From DATBLE01 sp963734065 (GTDB lineage: Bacteria; Actinomycetota; Thermoleophilia; Gaiellales; Gaiellaceae): a stretch of DNA of 64,000 bases. Position 1 is the first letter of the stretch. Each line of letters begins with the position of its first letter. A program made the position numbers and the translations under genes. The stretch spans positions 231,934-295,933 of the forward strand of contig CAVTFN010000007.1 of the NCBI GenBank assembly GCA_963734065.1, in the 5' to 3' direction. Below the pieces are notes generated by a model. That model was given only the letters and a program-made list of their open reading frames with translations. It had not been told where the DNA came from and did no database searches. Below, one piece after another: positions 7,719-15,051 of the stretch.

Positions 7719-8745
7719 CGAGCACGAGCCGGCCCTCCTCGTCGAGGTTGCCCGGCAGCTCGGCCGCCGTGAAAGGCCACTCCGACTCGACGATCGCCTC
7801 GAGCTCCTCGCGCGCCTGGGCGGGGAACTCGAGGTGCTTGCCTTCGAAAGAGAGTGTCGTCTCCGCGAGCTCCGCGATCACGGTCGGCCGGCGCTCGAGC
7901 GGCGAGTCGACCGTGACCGAATCGAGCTCGCGCACCTCCTCGAGATGCCCGTCGAGGATCGCACGGCGGCTCGCGACGAACTTCGCCCGTGCCCGCAGCC
8001 GGACGTCCTCGGCGTCGAGCCGGGCGGCAAGCCGCGCGACCAGATCGACGTCCGGCTCGCCGTCGCCGGGCACGGAGCGACGGAACTCGACGTCGTCCTG
8101 GCACTCCTCGAGCGCCGCCCGGAACGCGTCGATCCAGGTGTGGTTGTTGACGCCGACCGTGACGTGCAGGGAGTCGGTGTCCGAGGTGAGCGCGTCGTGC
8201 AGCCAGCCGCGGGGGAGATACAGCGTGTCCCCGGCACGCAGTGTGAGCTCGAGCACCATCGGCCCCGGCTCGCCGAGCGACGACGACCAGCGCTGGGCCT
8301 TCAGCGGCAGCTCGAGCAGCGGCTCGTACACGCGCCAGTGCTTCTCGCCGGCGACCTGGAGGACGAAGACGTCGTGCGTGTCGTGGTGGACGGCGAAGCC
8401 CTGTGAGCGTCGGGGCGTGTAGTACGAGTTCGCCTGCACGCCGCTGACGAGCTCCGACTCGAGCTCACGGCAGAAGCGTGCGAGCGGAAGCCACGTGTGG
8501 TGGAGGGCCTGGAGGACGATCGTCGAGCCGTCCGCGAAAGCCTCCGCGACGCGATCCGGGTCGACGACGCCGGTGAACGGCTTCGGCCGCCAGGAGATCT
8601 CGCGCGCGTACTGGGCCTCCGAGATCGTCCCGCCCTCCTTGACCAGCCGGAGGCCGGGCGTGCGCAGCCCGCCGGAGGAGACCAGCCGCTCGACGTCCGC
8701 GACCGAGAGGAGATCGTCGAAGCGCCCCTCCTCGGCGCGCGGCAC
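7666..8745 (-). CDS. Cupin_4 / JmjC-like 2-oxoglutarate oxygenase (true start uncertain)
   Basis: 359 residues from the first usual start codon (GTG 8745). The double-stranded beta-helix is clear: FAVHHDTHDVFVLQVAGEKH gives the HxD iron ligands, and LRAGDTLYLPRGWLHDAL gives the distal His region, as in the ROX/YcfD family that hydroxylates ribosomal proteins and in peptide-modifying relatives. However the same frame upstream of 8745 encodes VDADEFLAEHWEQRPLAV, the conserved family N-terminus, so the real start must be upstream. No ATG, GTG or TTG exists in frame back to the stop at 9073; an ATT occurs at 8886. A +1 shift from the preceding peptide near its TAG would also join the two. It is last in an operon with an ABC exporter and a repeat peptide, suggesting a peptide substrate (inference). 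Confidence 0.8.
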   Translation of the reverse strand: MPRAEEGRFDDLLSVADVERLVSSGGLRTPGLRLVKEGGTISEAQYAREISWRPKPFTGVVDPDRVAEAFADGSTIVLQALHHTWLPLARFCRELESELVSGVQANSYYTPRRSQGFAVHHDTHDVFVLQVAGEKHWRVYEPLLELPLKAQRWSSSLGEPGPMVLELTLRAGDTLYLPRGWLHDALTSDTDSLHVTVGVNNHTWIDAFRAALEECQDDVEFRRSVPGDGEPDVDLVARLAARLDAEDVRLRARAKFVASRRAILDGHLEEVRELDSVTVDSPLERRPTVIAELAETTLSFEGKHLEFPAQAREELEAIVESEWPFTAAELPGNLDEEGRLVLVRRLIREGFLRRSAGDA

Positions 8746-8857
8746 GGCGAGCGGCCGCTGCTCCCAGTGCTCGGCGAGGAACTCGTCGGCGTCGACCGGC
8801 TCGACGCAGCGGGCGAGTGCGCTCGATCCGGAGCCGGCGCCAGACCCGGCGCTCGCT

Positions 8858-9076
8858 CTAGCTGGCTTCTGCGCCGGCGTCCGAATCGGTGCCGTCCGTG
8901 TCGGAGCCGCCGCCGGCGTCGCCGTCCGTGCCGTCGGTGCCGTCGCCGTCGGTGCCGTCGGCGTCGCCGTCGGTCCCGTCCGTGTCGCCGTCGGTCCCGT
9001 CCGCGTCCGTCTCCGCTTCCATCCGCGTGATCCCGCCGGTCTCGATCTCGGCGTCGGCCAGAGTCTGCTCGGTCAT
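8858..9076 (-). CDS. 72-residue Asp/Gly/Thr-repeat peptide, candidate RiPP precursor
   Basis: Begins MTEQTLADAEIETGGITRME and continues into about 45 residues built from DGTDGD, DTDGTDGDA and DGTDGTDGDA units, then ends DAGAEAS. No Cys, no membrane segment, very acidic. A perfect AAAGGAGG lies 6 nt before the ATG, one of the best ribosome sites in the window, so this frame is surely translated. It sits 40 bp after an ABC-2 permease gene and directly before the cupin oxygenase. A leader-like head followed by a repetitive core, next to a hydroxylase and an exporter, is the layout of a modified-peptide system, with Asp or Thr hydroxylation imaginable. Alternatives are an acidic Ca-binding tail or an N-terminal extension of the oxygenase reached by frameshift. 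I recognise no named family. Confidence 0.7.
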   Translation of the reverse strand: MTEQTLADAEIETGGITRMEAETDADGTDGDTDGTDGDADGTDGDGTDGTDGDAGGGSDTDGTDSDAGAEAS

Positions 9077-9082
9077 TCCGTG

Positions 9083-9090
9083 CCTCCTTT
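9083..9090 (-). promoter_or_regulatory. Strong Shine-Dalgarno (AAAGGAGG) of the repeat peptide
   Basis: AAAGGAGG on the minus strand ends 6 nt before the ATG at 9076. Its strength compared with the leaderless first gene of the operon suggests the peptide is made in excess over exporter and enzyme. Confidence 0.8.
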
Positions 9091-9116
9091 GCCTGCTCGG
9101 GTGCGGTGAGTATTCC

Positions 9117-9890
9117 CTACAGCGTCCGCTCGTAAGCGCGGAAGCACCAGGTCGCCCAGAGGGCGGTCGCGCCCGAAAGGACGAGCAGGAACACGAGGTA
9201 GAGGCCGACCGTGCTCCACGATGTTCCGGGCAACACCACCTCGCGGGCGGCCCGAACGCCCCAGTCCATCGGGTTGCCGTGCGCGGCCACGCGCATCCAG
9301 TGGGGCATCTGGGACCGCGCGAGCAGGGTGGTCGAGACGAAGAGCAGAGGGAGACCGATGAAGTTGGCCAGCGCGATCATCGTCGCCTCGCGCCGGGTGA
9401 GGAGGGCGATGCCCTGCGAGATGCCCGCGAAGGCGCTGTTGACGAGGATCGCGGCGAGGATCACGATCGCCCAGCCGGCCGCGCCGGTGTGCACACGGAC
9501 GCCGAGCGCGAGCGCCACCACCAGGATGATCACCGCCTGGATCGCCGCGGTCAGCGCCGACCGGACGATCTGCGAGAGGACGATTGCGAAGCGGCTGGCC
9601 GGCGTTGCCAGCACCCGCTCGACGAACTTGTGGTCGAGGTCGTAGATCATCCCCATGCCGCTCCAGGTCGCCCCGAAGAACGAGTTCATCACCACGATCG
9701 CCGGCGCGAGGAAGGTCACGTACGAGGTCGTCCCGAACCCGCCGAGATGCGTCACGTTCTTGAACAGCTGGCCGTAGAGGACCAGCCAGACCATCGGTTG
9801 GACGAGCAGGAGCACGATCCAGATCGGCTCCCGCATCAGGTTGCGCGCCTGGCGCACGACCATGTACCAGGTGTGGCGGAGGACGGTCAC
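9117..9890 (-). CDS. ABC-2 type transporter permease (DrrB-like)
   Basis: 257 residues with six predicted membrane helices and the ABC-2 N-terminus TWYMVVRQARNLMREP, typical of daunorubicin-resistance type permeases. It forms the membrane part of an exporter with the ATPase encoded immediately upstream; the GTG start at 9890 is one base after the ATPase stop. The repeat peptide and oxygenase genes follow on the same strand, so the exported substrate could be the modified peptide, a lipid or a drug; only the context suggests the peptide. Confidence 0.88.
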   Translation of the reverse strand: MTVLRHTWYMVVRQARNLMREPIWIVLLLVQPMVWLVLYGQLFKNVTHLGGFGTTSYVTFLAPAIVVMNSFFGATWSGMGMIYDLDHKFVERVLATPASRFAIVLSQIVRSALTAAIQAVIILVVALALGVRVHTGAAGWAIVILAAILVNSAFAGISQGIALLTRREATMIALANFIGLPLLFVSTTLLARSQMPHWMRVAAHGNPMDWGVRAAREVVLPGTSWSTVGLYLVFLLVLSGATALWATWCFRAYERTL

Positions 9891-9891
9891 G

Positions 9892-10848
9892 CTACGCCTC
9901 TCCCCGGTCCTCGGCGGCGAAGTCGCGGCCGGTGTAATGGAGGTAGACGTCGTCGAGGGACGGCCGCGAGAGGCTCACGGACTCGACGCCGATTCCCTCC
10001 TGCTCCAGCGCCGACAGGATCCCGGGCAGTGCGCGGTTCCCGTTCTCGACGCGCGAGACCAGGGTCCGTCCCTCGCCCGTGCTCTCGGGCAACGCGCCGA
10101 CGCGTTCGAGGATGCGGCGGGCGTCGTCCATGCGGCCGTCCGCCAGCTCGAGGTGCACTGCGTCGCCGCGGAGCGTCGCCTTCAGCTCGCGCGGCGTTCC
10201 CTCGACGACGATCTGGCCGCGGCTGACGATCGCCAGCCGGTCGGCCAGCTCGTCCGCCTCCTCCAGGTAGTGCGTGGTGAGCAGGATGGTCAGCCGCTCC
10301 TGGCGCGCGAGCCGGCCGACCTCGGCCCACATGCCGGCGCGGGCCTCAGGATCGAGGCCGGTGGTCGGCTCGTCGAGGAAGAGCACCCTCGGGCGATGGA
10401 CGAGACCGAGGGCGATGTCGAGCCGGCGCCGCATGCCGCCCGAGTACGTCTTGACCACCCGGTCGGCCGCGTCGGCGATCCCGACGAACTCGAGCAGGTC
10501 GGAGACACGGTCGCGCAGCTCCCGGCCGCCCATCCCCTGGACCCGTCCCTGCAGCATCAGGTTCTCGCGGCCGGTGCCGTTCTGGTCGATGCCCGAGTCC
10601 TGTGGCACGTAGCCGATCGCGCGCCGGACCGCGCTCGCCTGACGGCGAACGTCGCGGCCCGCGACCTCGGCGCGGCCGGCGTCCATCCGGCTCAGCGTGG
10701 CGAGGATCCGGACGGTCGTCGACTTGCCCGCACCGTTCGGTCCGAGCAGCCCGAAGACCTCGCCCTCGCGCACCGAGAACGAGACCCCGTCGAGCGCCTG
10801 GACGCCCTTGTACCGCTTCTCGAGCCCGTCGACGACGATCGCGTCCAT
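9892..10848 (-). CDS. ABC transporter ATP-binding protein (DrrA-like)
   Basis: 318 residues. Walker A LLGPNGAGKSTTVRIL near residue 35, ABC signature TYSGGMRRRLDIALGL near 135, Walker B VLFLDEPTTGLDPEAR near 160, and a C-terminal ~90-residue extension (RREL...SLSRPSLDDVYLHYTGR) characteristic of the DrrA branch of drug-export ATPases. It energises the permease encoded next. The ATG at 10848 follows a TACGCT hexamer by 6 nt, so it probably heads a leaderless operon of four genes. It is divergent from the DUF1028 gene. Confidence 0.92.
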   Translation of the reverse strand: MDAIVVDGLEKRYKGVQALDGVSFSVREGEVFGLLGPNGAGKSTTVRILATLSRMDAGRAEVAGRDVRRQASAVRRAIGYVPQDSGIDQNGTGRENLMLQGRVQGMGGRELRDRVSDLLEFVGIADAADRVVKTYSGGMRRRLDIALGLVHRPRVLFLDEPTTGLDPEARAGMWAEVGRLARQERLTILLTTHYLEEADELADRLAIVSRGQIVVEGTPRELKATLRGDAVHLELADGRMDDARRILERVGALPESTGEGRTLVSRVENGNRALPGILSALEQEGIGVESVSLSRPSLDDVYLHYTGRDFAAEDRGEA

Positions 10849-10854
10849 GTCGCG

Positions 10855-10860
10855 AGCGTA
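10855..10860 (-). promoter_or_regulatory. -10 element (TACGCT) of the ABC exporter/peptide/oxygenase operon
   Basis: TACGCT on the minus strand, 6 nt before the ATG at 10848, no Shine-Dalgarno. The divergent plus-strand TAGGCT lies 11 bp away. Confidence 0.6.
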
Positions 10861-10871
10861 CCGCTCGCGGT

Positions 10872-10877
10872 TAGGCT
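10872..10877 (+). promoter_or_regulatory. -10 element (TAGGCT) of the DUF1028 gene
   Basis: TAGGCT, 6 nt before the GTG at 10884, no Shine-Dalgarno. Confidence 0.6.
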
Positions 10878-10883
10878 CACTTC

Positions 10884-11801
10884 GTGCGCTCGATCACACG
10901 TGGCACGTTCTCGATCGTCGCCGCCGATGTCGAGGCCGGGGAGGTGGGCTGCGCCGTGCAGTCGCGCTACTTCGCGGTCGGCTCGGTCGTGCCGTGGGCG
11001 AAGGCGGGGGTCGGCGCGGTCGCAACGCAGGCGGCCGGGGTCGCCGCGTACGGGCCGAAGGTGCTCACGCTGCTCGAGGAGGGGCTCGAGCCCGAGGCGG
11101 CGCTCGAGCGTACGCTCGCCGAGCACTCGGCGCGCGAGATCCGGCAGCTCGGGGTGGTCACCGGAGACGGCCGCGCCGCCGCCCACACCGGCACCGACTG
11201 CCTGTCGTGGGCCGGGCACCGGATCGGCGACGGCTACGCCGTCCAGGGGAACATCCTCGCCGGCGAGACCGTCGTCACCGAGATGGAGCGGGCGTTCCTC
11301 GAGACCAGGGGCGAATCGCTCGCCGAGCGGCTCGTCACGTGCCTCGAGGCAGCGCAGGCTGCCGGCGGAGACCGGCGCGGCCAGCAGTCGTCTGCGATCG
11401 TCGTCGAGCGTTCCGGCGCCGCCGCCGAGTCCCGCGAGGGCATCGACCGCATCTGCGAGCTCCGCGTCGACGACCACCTCGAGCCGATCGTCGAGCTGCG
11501 GCGGCTGCTCGGCATCCACCAGGTCTGGGATGCGCTGCGCCGCGCCAGCCTCTTCCACGAGGCGGGCAAGTATGCGCAAGGGGTGGAGCTGCTTCGCGAG
11601 GCGCTCGGCCGCCACGGCGACGACCCGGTGCTGCTGTATGACCTGGCGTGCTTCGAGTCGCTCGCCGGGGAGACGGAGGAAGCGATCACGCACCTCACGC
11701 GCACGCTCGAGCTCGACCCGCAGCTGCGCCCGGGCGCCGCCGCCGACTCCGACTTCGAGGCGCTCCGGCAGGACCCACGCTTCCAGGCGGCCGTCAGCTA
11801 G
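10884..11801 (+). CDS. DUF1028 (Ntn-hydrolase fold) protein with C-terminal TPR-like region
   Basis: 305 residues. The first ~200 are a DUF1028 domain: TFSIVAADVEAGEVGCAVQS, GVGAVATQAAGVAAYGPKVL and GYAVQGNILAGETVV. This family has an Ntn-hydrolase-like fold but no established reaction. The last ~90 residues contain two helical TPR-like units (FHEAGKYAQGVELLREALGR and LACFESLAGETEEAITHLTR) and end LRQDPRFQAAVS, as in tetratricopeptide proteins. A protein-binding role for that tail is inference. Its TAG stop overlaps the TAGGCT hexamer in front of sucC, so the two genes abut. Confidence 0.8.
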   Translation: MRSITRGTFSIVAADVEAGEVGCAVQSRYFAVGSVVPWAKAGVGAVATQAAGVAAYGPKVLTLLEEGLEPEAALERTLAEHSAREIRQLGVVTGDGRAAAHTGTDCLSWAGHRIGDGYAVQGNILAGETVVTEMERAFLETRGESLAERLVTCLEAAQAAGGDRRGQQSSAIVVERSGAAAESREGIDRICELRVDDHLEPIVELRRLLGIHQVWDALRRASLFHEAGKYAQGVELLREALGRHGDDPVLLYDLACFESLAGETEEAITHLTRTLELDPQLRPGAAADSDFEALRQDPRFQAAVS

Positions 11802-11804
11802 GCT
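11799..11804 (+). promoter_or_regulatory. -10 element (TAGGCT) of sucC, overlapping the preceding stop codon
   Basis: The TAG of this hexamer is the stop of the DUF1028 gene. It lies 10 nt before the TTG at 11815, a bit longer than at other genes. Confidence 0.45.
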
Positions 11805-11814
11805 CGCCTGCGGC

Positions 11815-12957
11815 TTGGACCTCTACGAGTACCAGGGCAAGGAGCTCTTCCGTCGCGCCGGGATTCCCGTATCCGACGGCAGGCTCGCGACCACGGCAGC
11901 CGAGGCCCGGGCGGCGGCCGAGGAACTCGGAGTCCCGGTCGTGGTGAAGGCGCAAGTGCTGACCGGCGGCCGCGGGAAGGCCGGTGGGATCAAGCTCGCC
12001 GCCTCGCCGGAAGAGGCCGAGGCCCGGGCGGAGGAGATCCTCGGGCTGGACATCCGCGGCCACGTCGTCCGCAAGCTCTGGATCGAGCAGGCGTCCGACA
12101 TCGCGAAGGAGTACTACCTCTCGGTCACGTTCGATCGGGGAGCGAAGCAGTCGCTGTTCATGTTCACGACGCAGGGCGGGGTGGACATCGAGGAGGTCGC
12201 GGCGTCGTCGCCCGACGCGCTGGTGAAGCTGCACGTCGACCCCTTCGAGGGCTTCCAACCCTGGCACGCCCGCGCGCTGGTCTACGGCGGCGGCGTCGAC
12301 GATCCGGACGAGCAGAAGCAGATCTCCGCGATCGCCGGACGCCTGTATTCCGCGTTCGTCGACCAGGACGCGATGCTGTGCGAGATCAACCCGCTGATCG
12401 TCACGCCGGCCGGCGAGGTGAAGGCGCTCGACTCGAAGTTCACGGTCGACGACAACGCGCTGTTCCGCCATCCCGACGTGGCCGAGATGCGGGACCCCGA
12501 GGCATACCCGCCCGAGGAGCGCGCCGCGCGCGAGAAGGGCGTCACCTACGTGAAGCTCGACGGCGCGGTCGGCATCCTCGGGAACGGCGCGGGGCTCGTG
12601 ATGTCGACGCTCGACGTGATCGTGCTGGTCGGCGGCACTCCTGCGAACTTCTGTGACCTCGGCGGCGGCGGCGACGCCCAGGGAGTCGTCGATGCGCTGG
12701 AGATCATCACCGGCGACCCGCAGGTGAAGTCGATCCTGTTCAACATCTTCGGCGGGATCACGCGCTGTGACGAGGTCGCACGCGGGATCCTGCAGGCGCT
12801 CGGGCAGATGGAGATCCCGCACCCGATCGTCGTGCGGCTCGACGGGACGAACGCCGAGGAGGGGCGCCGGCTGCTCGAGGAGGCGGCGCCGCCGAACCTG
12901 CATGTCGAGCCGACGATGCTGGACGCGGCGCGGCGCGCGGTGGAGCTCGCCGCATGA
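11815..12957 (+). CDS. sucC: Succinate--CoA ligase (ADP/GDP-forming) beta subunit
   Basis: 380 residues, standard SucC length. The N-terminus DLYEYQGKELFRRAGIPVSD and ATP-grasp segment VVKAQVLTGGRGKAGGIKL are diagnostic; AMLCEINPLIVTPAGEVKAL and FNIFGGITRCDEVARGI form the subunit and nucleotide region. With SucD it converts succinyl-CoA to succinate with nucleotide phosphorylation in the TCA cycle. The TTG at 11815 is the only start that preserves the LDLYEYQGKE opening. A methyltransferase gene overlaps its 3' end by ATGA and separates it from sucD, which is unusual. Confidence 0.95.
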   Translation: MDLYEYQGKELFRRAGIPVSDGRLATTAAEARAAAEELGVPVVVKAQVLTGGRGKAGGIKLAASPEEAEARAEEILGLDIRGHVVRKLWIEQASDIAKEYYLSVTFDRGAKQSLFMFTTQGGVDIEEVAASSPDALVKLHVDPFEGFQPWHARALVYGGGVDDPDEQKQISAIAGRLYSAFVDQDAMLCEINPLIVTPAGEVKALDSKFTVDDNALFRHPDVAEMRDPEAYPPEERAAREKGVTYVKLDGAVGILGNGAGLVMSTLDVIVLVGGTPANFCDLGGGGDAQGVVDALEIITGDPQVKSILFNIFGGITRCDEVARGILQALGQMEIPHPIVVRLDGTNAEEGRRLLEEAAPPNLHVEPTMLDAARRAVELAA

Positions 12958-13589
12958 CGGACGTCTGGTCGGAGCGCGCGCAGGCCTACCGCGAGAGCGA
13001 GGCGCACCGCCAGGGCCGCGACCTCGACCTGATCGTCGAGTGGGCGACCGGGGCGAAGACCGCGCTCGACGTCGCCACCGGCGGCGGCCACGTCGCGCGC
13101 CGTCTGCGCGAGGCAGGGTTGAAGGTGGTCACGACGGACGCCGCGCCGGGAATGGAGCCGGACGTCGTCAGCCGGAGCGAGGAGCTCCCGTTCGCCGACG
13201 GCAGCTTCGACGCCGTCGTCTGCCGCGTCGCGGTGCACCACTTCGACGACCCTGCGCTCGCGGTGCGCGAGCTGGTGCGGGTCAGCGGCGGGCTCGTCCT
13301 GATCTCCGACAACCTCTACGGCGGCGATCGGCTCGAGCAGGCCGAGAAGCTGCGCGACCCCTCGCACGTCCGCAACTACAGCGAGCAGGAGTGGCGCGCG
13401 TTCCTGGAGAACGCCGGCGCCCGCGTCGAGGTGGTCGAGACGATCAGGCATCCGATCGAGCTCGAGCCCTGGCTGACCCGCGCCGGCTGCCCGCCCGAAG
13501 ATGCCGCGCGTGTCCGGGAGCTCGTCGCCGACCGGGTCGAAGGAAGCAAGGTCGTCCTCGACCGGGTCGTGATCAGGGCGGTGAAGTAA
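12954..13589 (+). CDS. Class I SAM-dependent methyltransferase inserted in the sucCD operon
   Basis: 211 residues. The SAM-binding motif I is TALDVATGGGHVARRLREAG (residues ~37-56), followed by SFDAVVCRVAVHHFDDPALA as motif post-I/II, matching the Methyltransf_11 group close to UbiE-like enzymes. Substrate unknown. The ATG overlaps the sucC stop (ATGA) and its TAA overlaps the sucD ATG, so it is translationally tied to both. That makes it a dedicated member of the operon rather than a chance neighbour; a small-molecule methylation linked to succinyl-CoA metabolism cannot be excluded but is unproven. Confidence 0.85.
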   Translation: MTDVWSERAQAYRESEAHRQGRDLDLIVEWATGAKTALDVATGGGHVARRLREAGLKVVTTDAAPGMEPDVVSRSEELPFADGSFDAVVCRVAVHHFDDPALAVRELVRVSGGLVLISDNLYGGDRLEQAEKLRDPSHVRNYSEQEWRAFLENAGARVEVVETIRHPIELEPWLTRAGCPPEDAARVRELVADRVEGSKVVLDRVVIRAVK

Positions 13590-14464
13590 TGGCGATCGTC
13601 GTCGACCGGGACACGAAGCTGGTCGTCCAGGGGCTGACCGGACGCGAGGGCACCTTCCATGGGCTGCGTAACCGCGCGTACGGGACACAGCTGGTGGCCG
13701 GGGTCACTCCGGGCAAGGGCGGCCAGGACGTCGAGGGCGTGCCCGTCTTCGACACGGTCGCCCAGGCCGTTGCCGAGACCGGCGCGAACACGACGATGAT
13801 CTTCGTGCCGGCGCGGTTCGCGACCGACGCGATCTTCGAGGCGGTCGACGCCGGGATCGCAACGGTGATCTGCATCGCGGAAGGCCTCGCCGCGCACGAC
13901 ATGCTGCGGGTCTACAACTACATCCGTCCGCGCGGCGTGACCATGCTCGGCCCGAACTGCCCGGGCGCGCTGTCGCCCGGCAAGGCGAACGTCGGGATCA
14001 TCCCGGCCGAGATCTTCCGCGAAGGCGCGATCGGGCTCGTCTCGCGGTCCGGGACGTTGACGTACCAGATCGGCCACGAGCTGACCGGGCTGGGCCTCGG
14101 GAACTCGACGATCGTCGGGATCGGCGGCGACCCGATCGTCGGCTCGTCCTTCGTCGACGTGCTCGAACGCTTCGAGGCAGACCCGGAGACCGAGATGGTG
14201 GTCATGGTCGGCGAGATCGGCGGCGACGAGGAGGAGAAGGCGGCGCACTTCATCGCCACCCAGATGTCGAAGCCCGTGGTCGCGTACATCGCCGGATTCA
14301 GCGCGCCCCCCGGGAAGACGATGGGCCACGCCGGCGCGATCATCACGGGCTCGTCCGGCACCGCGCAGGCGAAAAAAGAGGCGCTCGAGGCGAACGGCGT
14401 CCGGGTTGGCACCTCTCCGACCGAGGCCGCCCAGATCGCGGCCGAGGTGTTGCGCAGTACCTGA
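13589..14464 (+). CDS. sucD: Succinate--CoA ligase alpha subunit
   Basis: 291 residues, normal for SucD. VDRDTKLVVQGLTGREGTFH starts the CoA-binding Rossmann domain, GPNCPGALSPGKANVGIIP follows, and the phosphohistidine lies in KTMGHAGAIITGSSGTAQAK. It binds CoA and carries the phosphorylated His for the ligase formed with SucC. The start ATG at 13589 shares a base with the upstream TAA. It is convergent with the glutaredoxin-like gene; a strong hairpin lies between. Confidence 0.96.
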   Translation: MAIVVDRDTKLVVQGLTGREGTFHGLRNRAYGTQLVAGVTPGKGGQDVEGVPVFDTVAQAVAETGANTTMIFVPARFATDAIFEAVDAGIATVICIAEGLAAHDMLRVYNYIRPRGVTMLGPNCPGALSPGKANVGIIPAEIFREGAIGLVSRSGTLTYQIGHELTGLGLGNSTIVGIGGDPIVGSSFVDVLERFEADPETEMVVMVGEIGGDEEEKAAHFIATQMSKPVVAYIAGFSAPPGKTMGHAGAIITGSSGTAQAKKEALEANGVRVGTSPTEAAQIAAEVLRST

Positions 14465-14584
14465 CCACTTGCTCACGTGCTGCAGACGCGCGAAGGCGGC
14501 AACACGTGCGGGCCGAGCGACGCGCACGAATCGGCGCTGAACCGACACAGACACGCGAGCCTCGACGAGGTACCGTCGCCGGCA

Positions 14585-14689
14585 GGGGAAAGGGGTTCAG
14601 CCCCCACCCTAGGGTGGGAGTGTGGGGACGGTCGGTTGCGCCGGTGGGAAGGGGATCGGGTCGGCTGCGACCCTTTCCCCCCGCTTCCC
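14585..14689. terminator. Structured region / bidirectional terminator between sucD and the glutaredoxin-like gene
   Basis: A hairpin abuts the glutaredoxin stop: GGGTCG-GCTG-CGACCC (about 14658-14673), extended by GGGG/CCCC and GGGAAG/CTTCCC arms. Left of it is a perfect 16-bp palindrome with arm CCCACCCT (14603-14618), and GGGGAAAGGG (14585) can pair with CCCTTTCCCC (14671). The genes converge, so a shared terminator is the simplest reading; a small RNA is possible but unsupported. Confidence 0.5.
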
Positions 14690-14992
14690 TCACCGCGAAG
14701 CAACCTCCTCGAACTCCGGCACTTCGAGGCGGGCCCTGGCCCGATGCCGGCCGGCGTCGGGCGGCTCCGGGTACGTGCGATCGAGGTGGGCGCGAATGTC
14801 CTCGTCGCCGTGGAGGACACGGTCACCGTCGACCAGCACCGGGATCGAGTCGGCGCCGACGGCGCCGCGCATCGCGTCTCGCCGCTCGGGATCGGCAGGC
14901 ACCTGCCGCGCCACGAAGTCGAGCTCCAGCTCGGTCAGTCGTTGGCGGACGCGATGGGAGTACGGGCACCACTCTGCCTGGTAGAGCTCCAT
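14690..14992 (-). CDS. Glutaredoxin / GST N-terminal-domain-like protein
   Basis: 100 residues. MELYQAEWCPYSHRVRQRL gives a thioredoxin-fold active site CPYS, and IPVLVDGDRVLHGDEDIRAH provides the cis-Pro and glutathione-binding type loop of glutaredoxins and GST N-domains. Probably a cytoplasmic thiol-disulfide oxidoreductase. Actinobacteria generally use mycothiol, so the thiol partner is open. A TACGGC hexamer ends 6 nt before the ATG, a weak candidate for a leaderless promoter. Single gene, divergent from the aminotransferase. Confidence 0.8.
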   Translation of the reverse strand: MELYQAEWCPYSHRVRQRLTELELDFVARQVPADPERRDAMRGAVGADSIPVLVDGDRVLHGDEDIRAHLDRTYPEPPDAGRHRARARLEVPEFEEVASR

Positions 14993-15039
14993 GCCCTGGC
15001 CGTACCCGCGCGGCAGCGGATGGAATCACCGCCCCTGAC

Positions 15040-15045
15040 TAGACT
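15040..15045 (+). promoter_or_regulatory. -10 element (TAGACT) of the aminotransferase gene
   Basis: TAGACT, 6 nt before the GTG at 15052; no Shine-Dalgarno. Confidence 0.6.
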
Positions 15046-15051
15046 GGAGCC

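Noticed and set aside
8870..9020. Tandem short repeats as a CRISPR array or microsatellite only.
   Set aside because: The units are codon-phased (DGT, DGD) within an ORF that has a perfect Shine-Dalgarno; there are no spacers.
14585..14689. Possible structured small RNA (6S-like) between sucD and the glutaredoxin-like gene.
   Set aside because: The hairpins fit a terminator between convergent genes and do not show the 6S open-bubble pattern.
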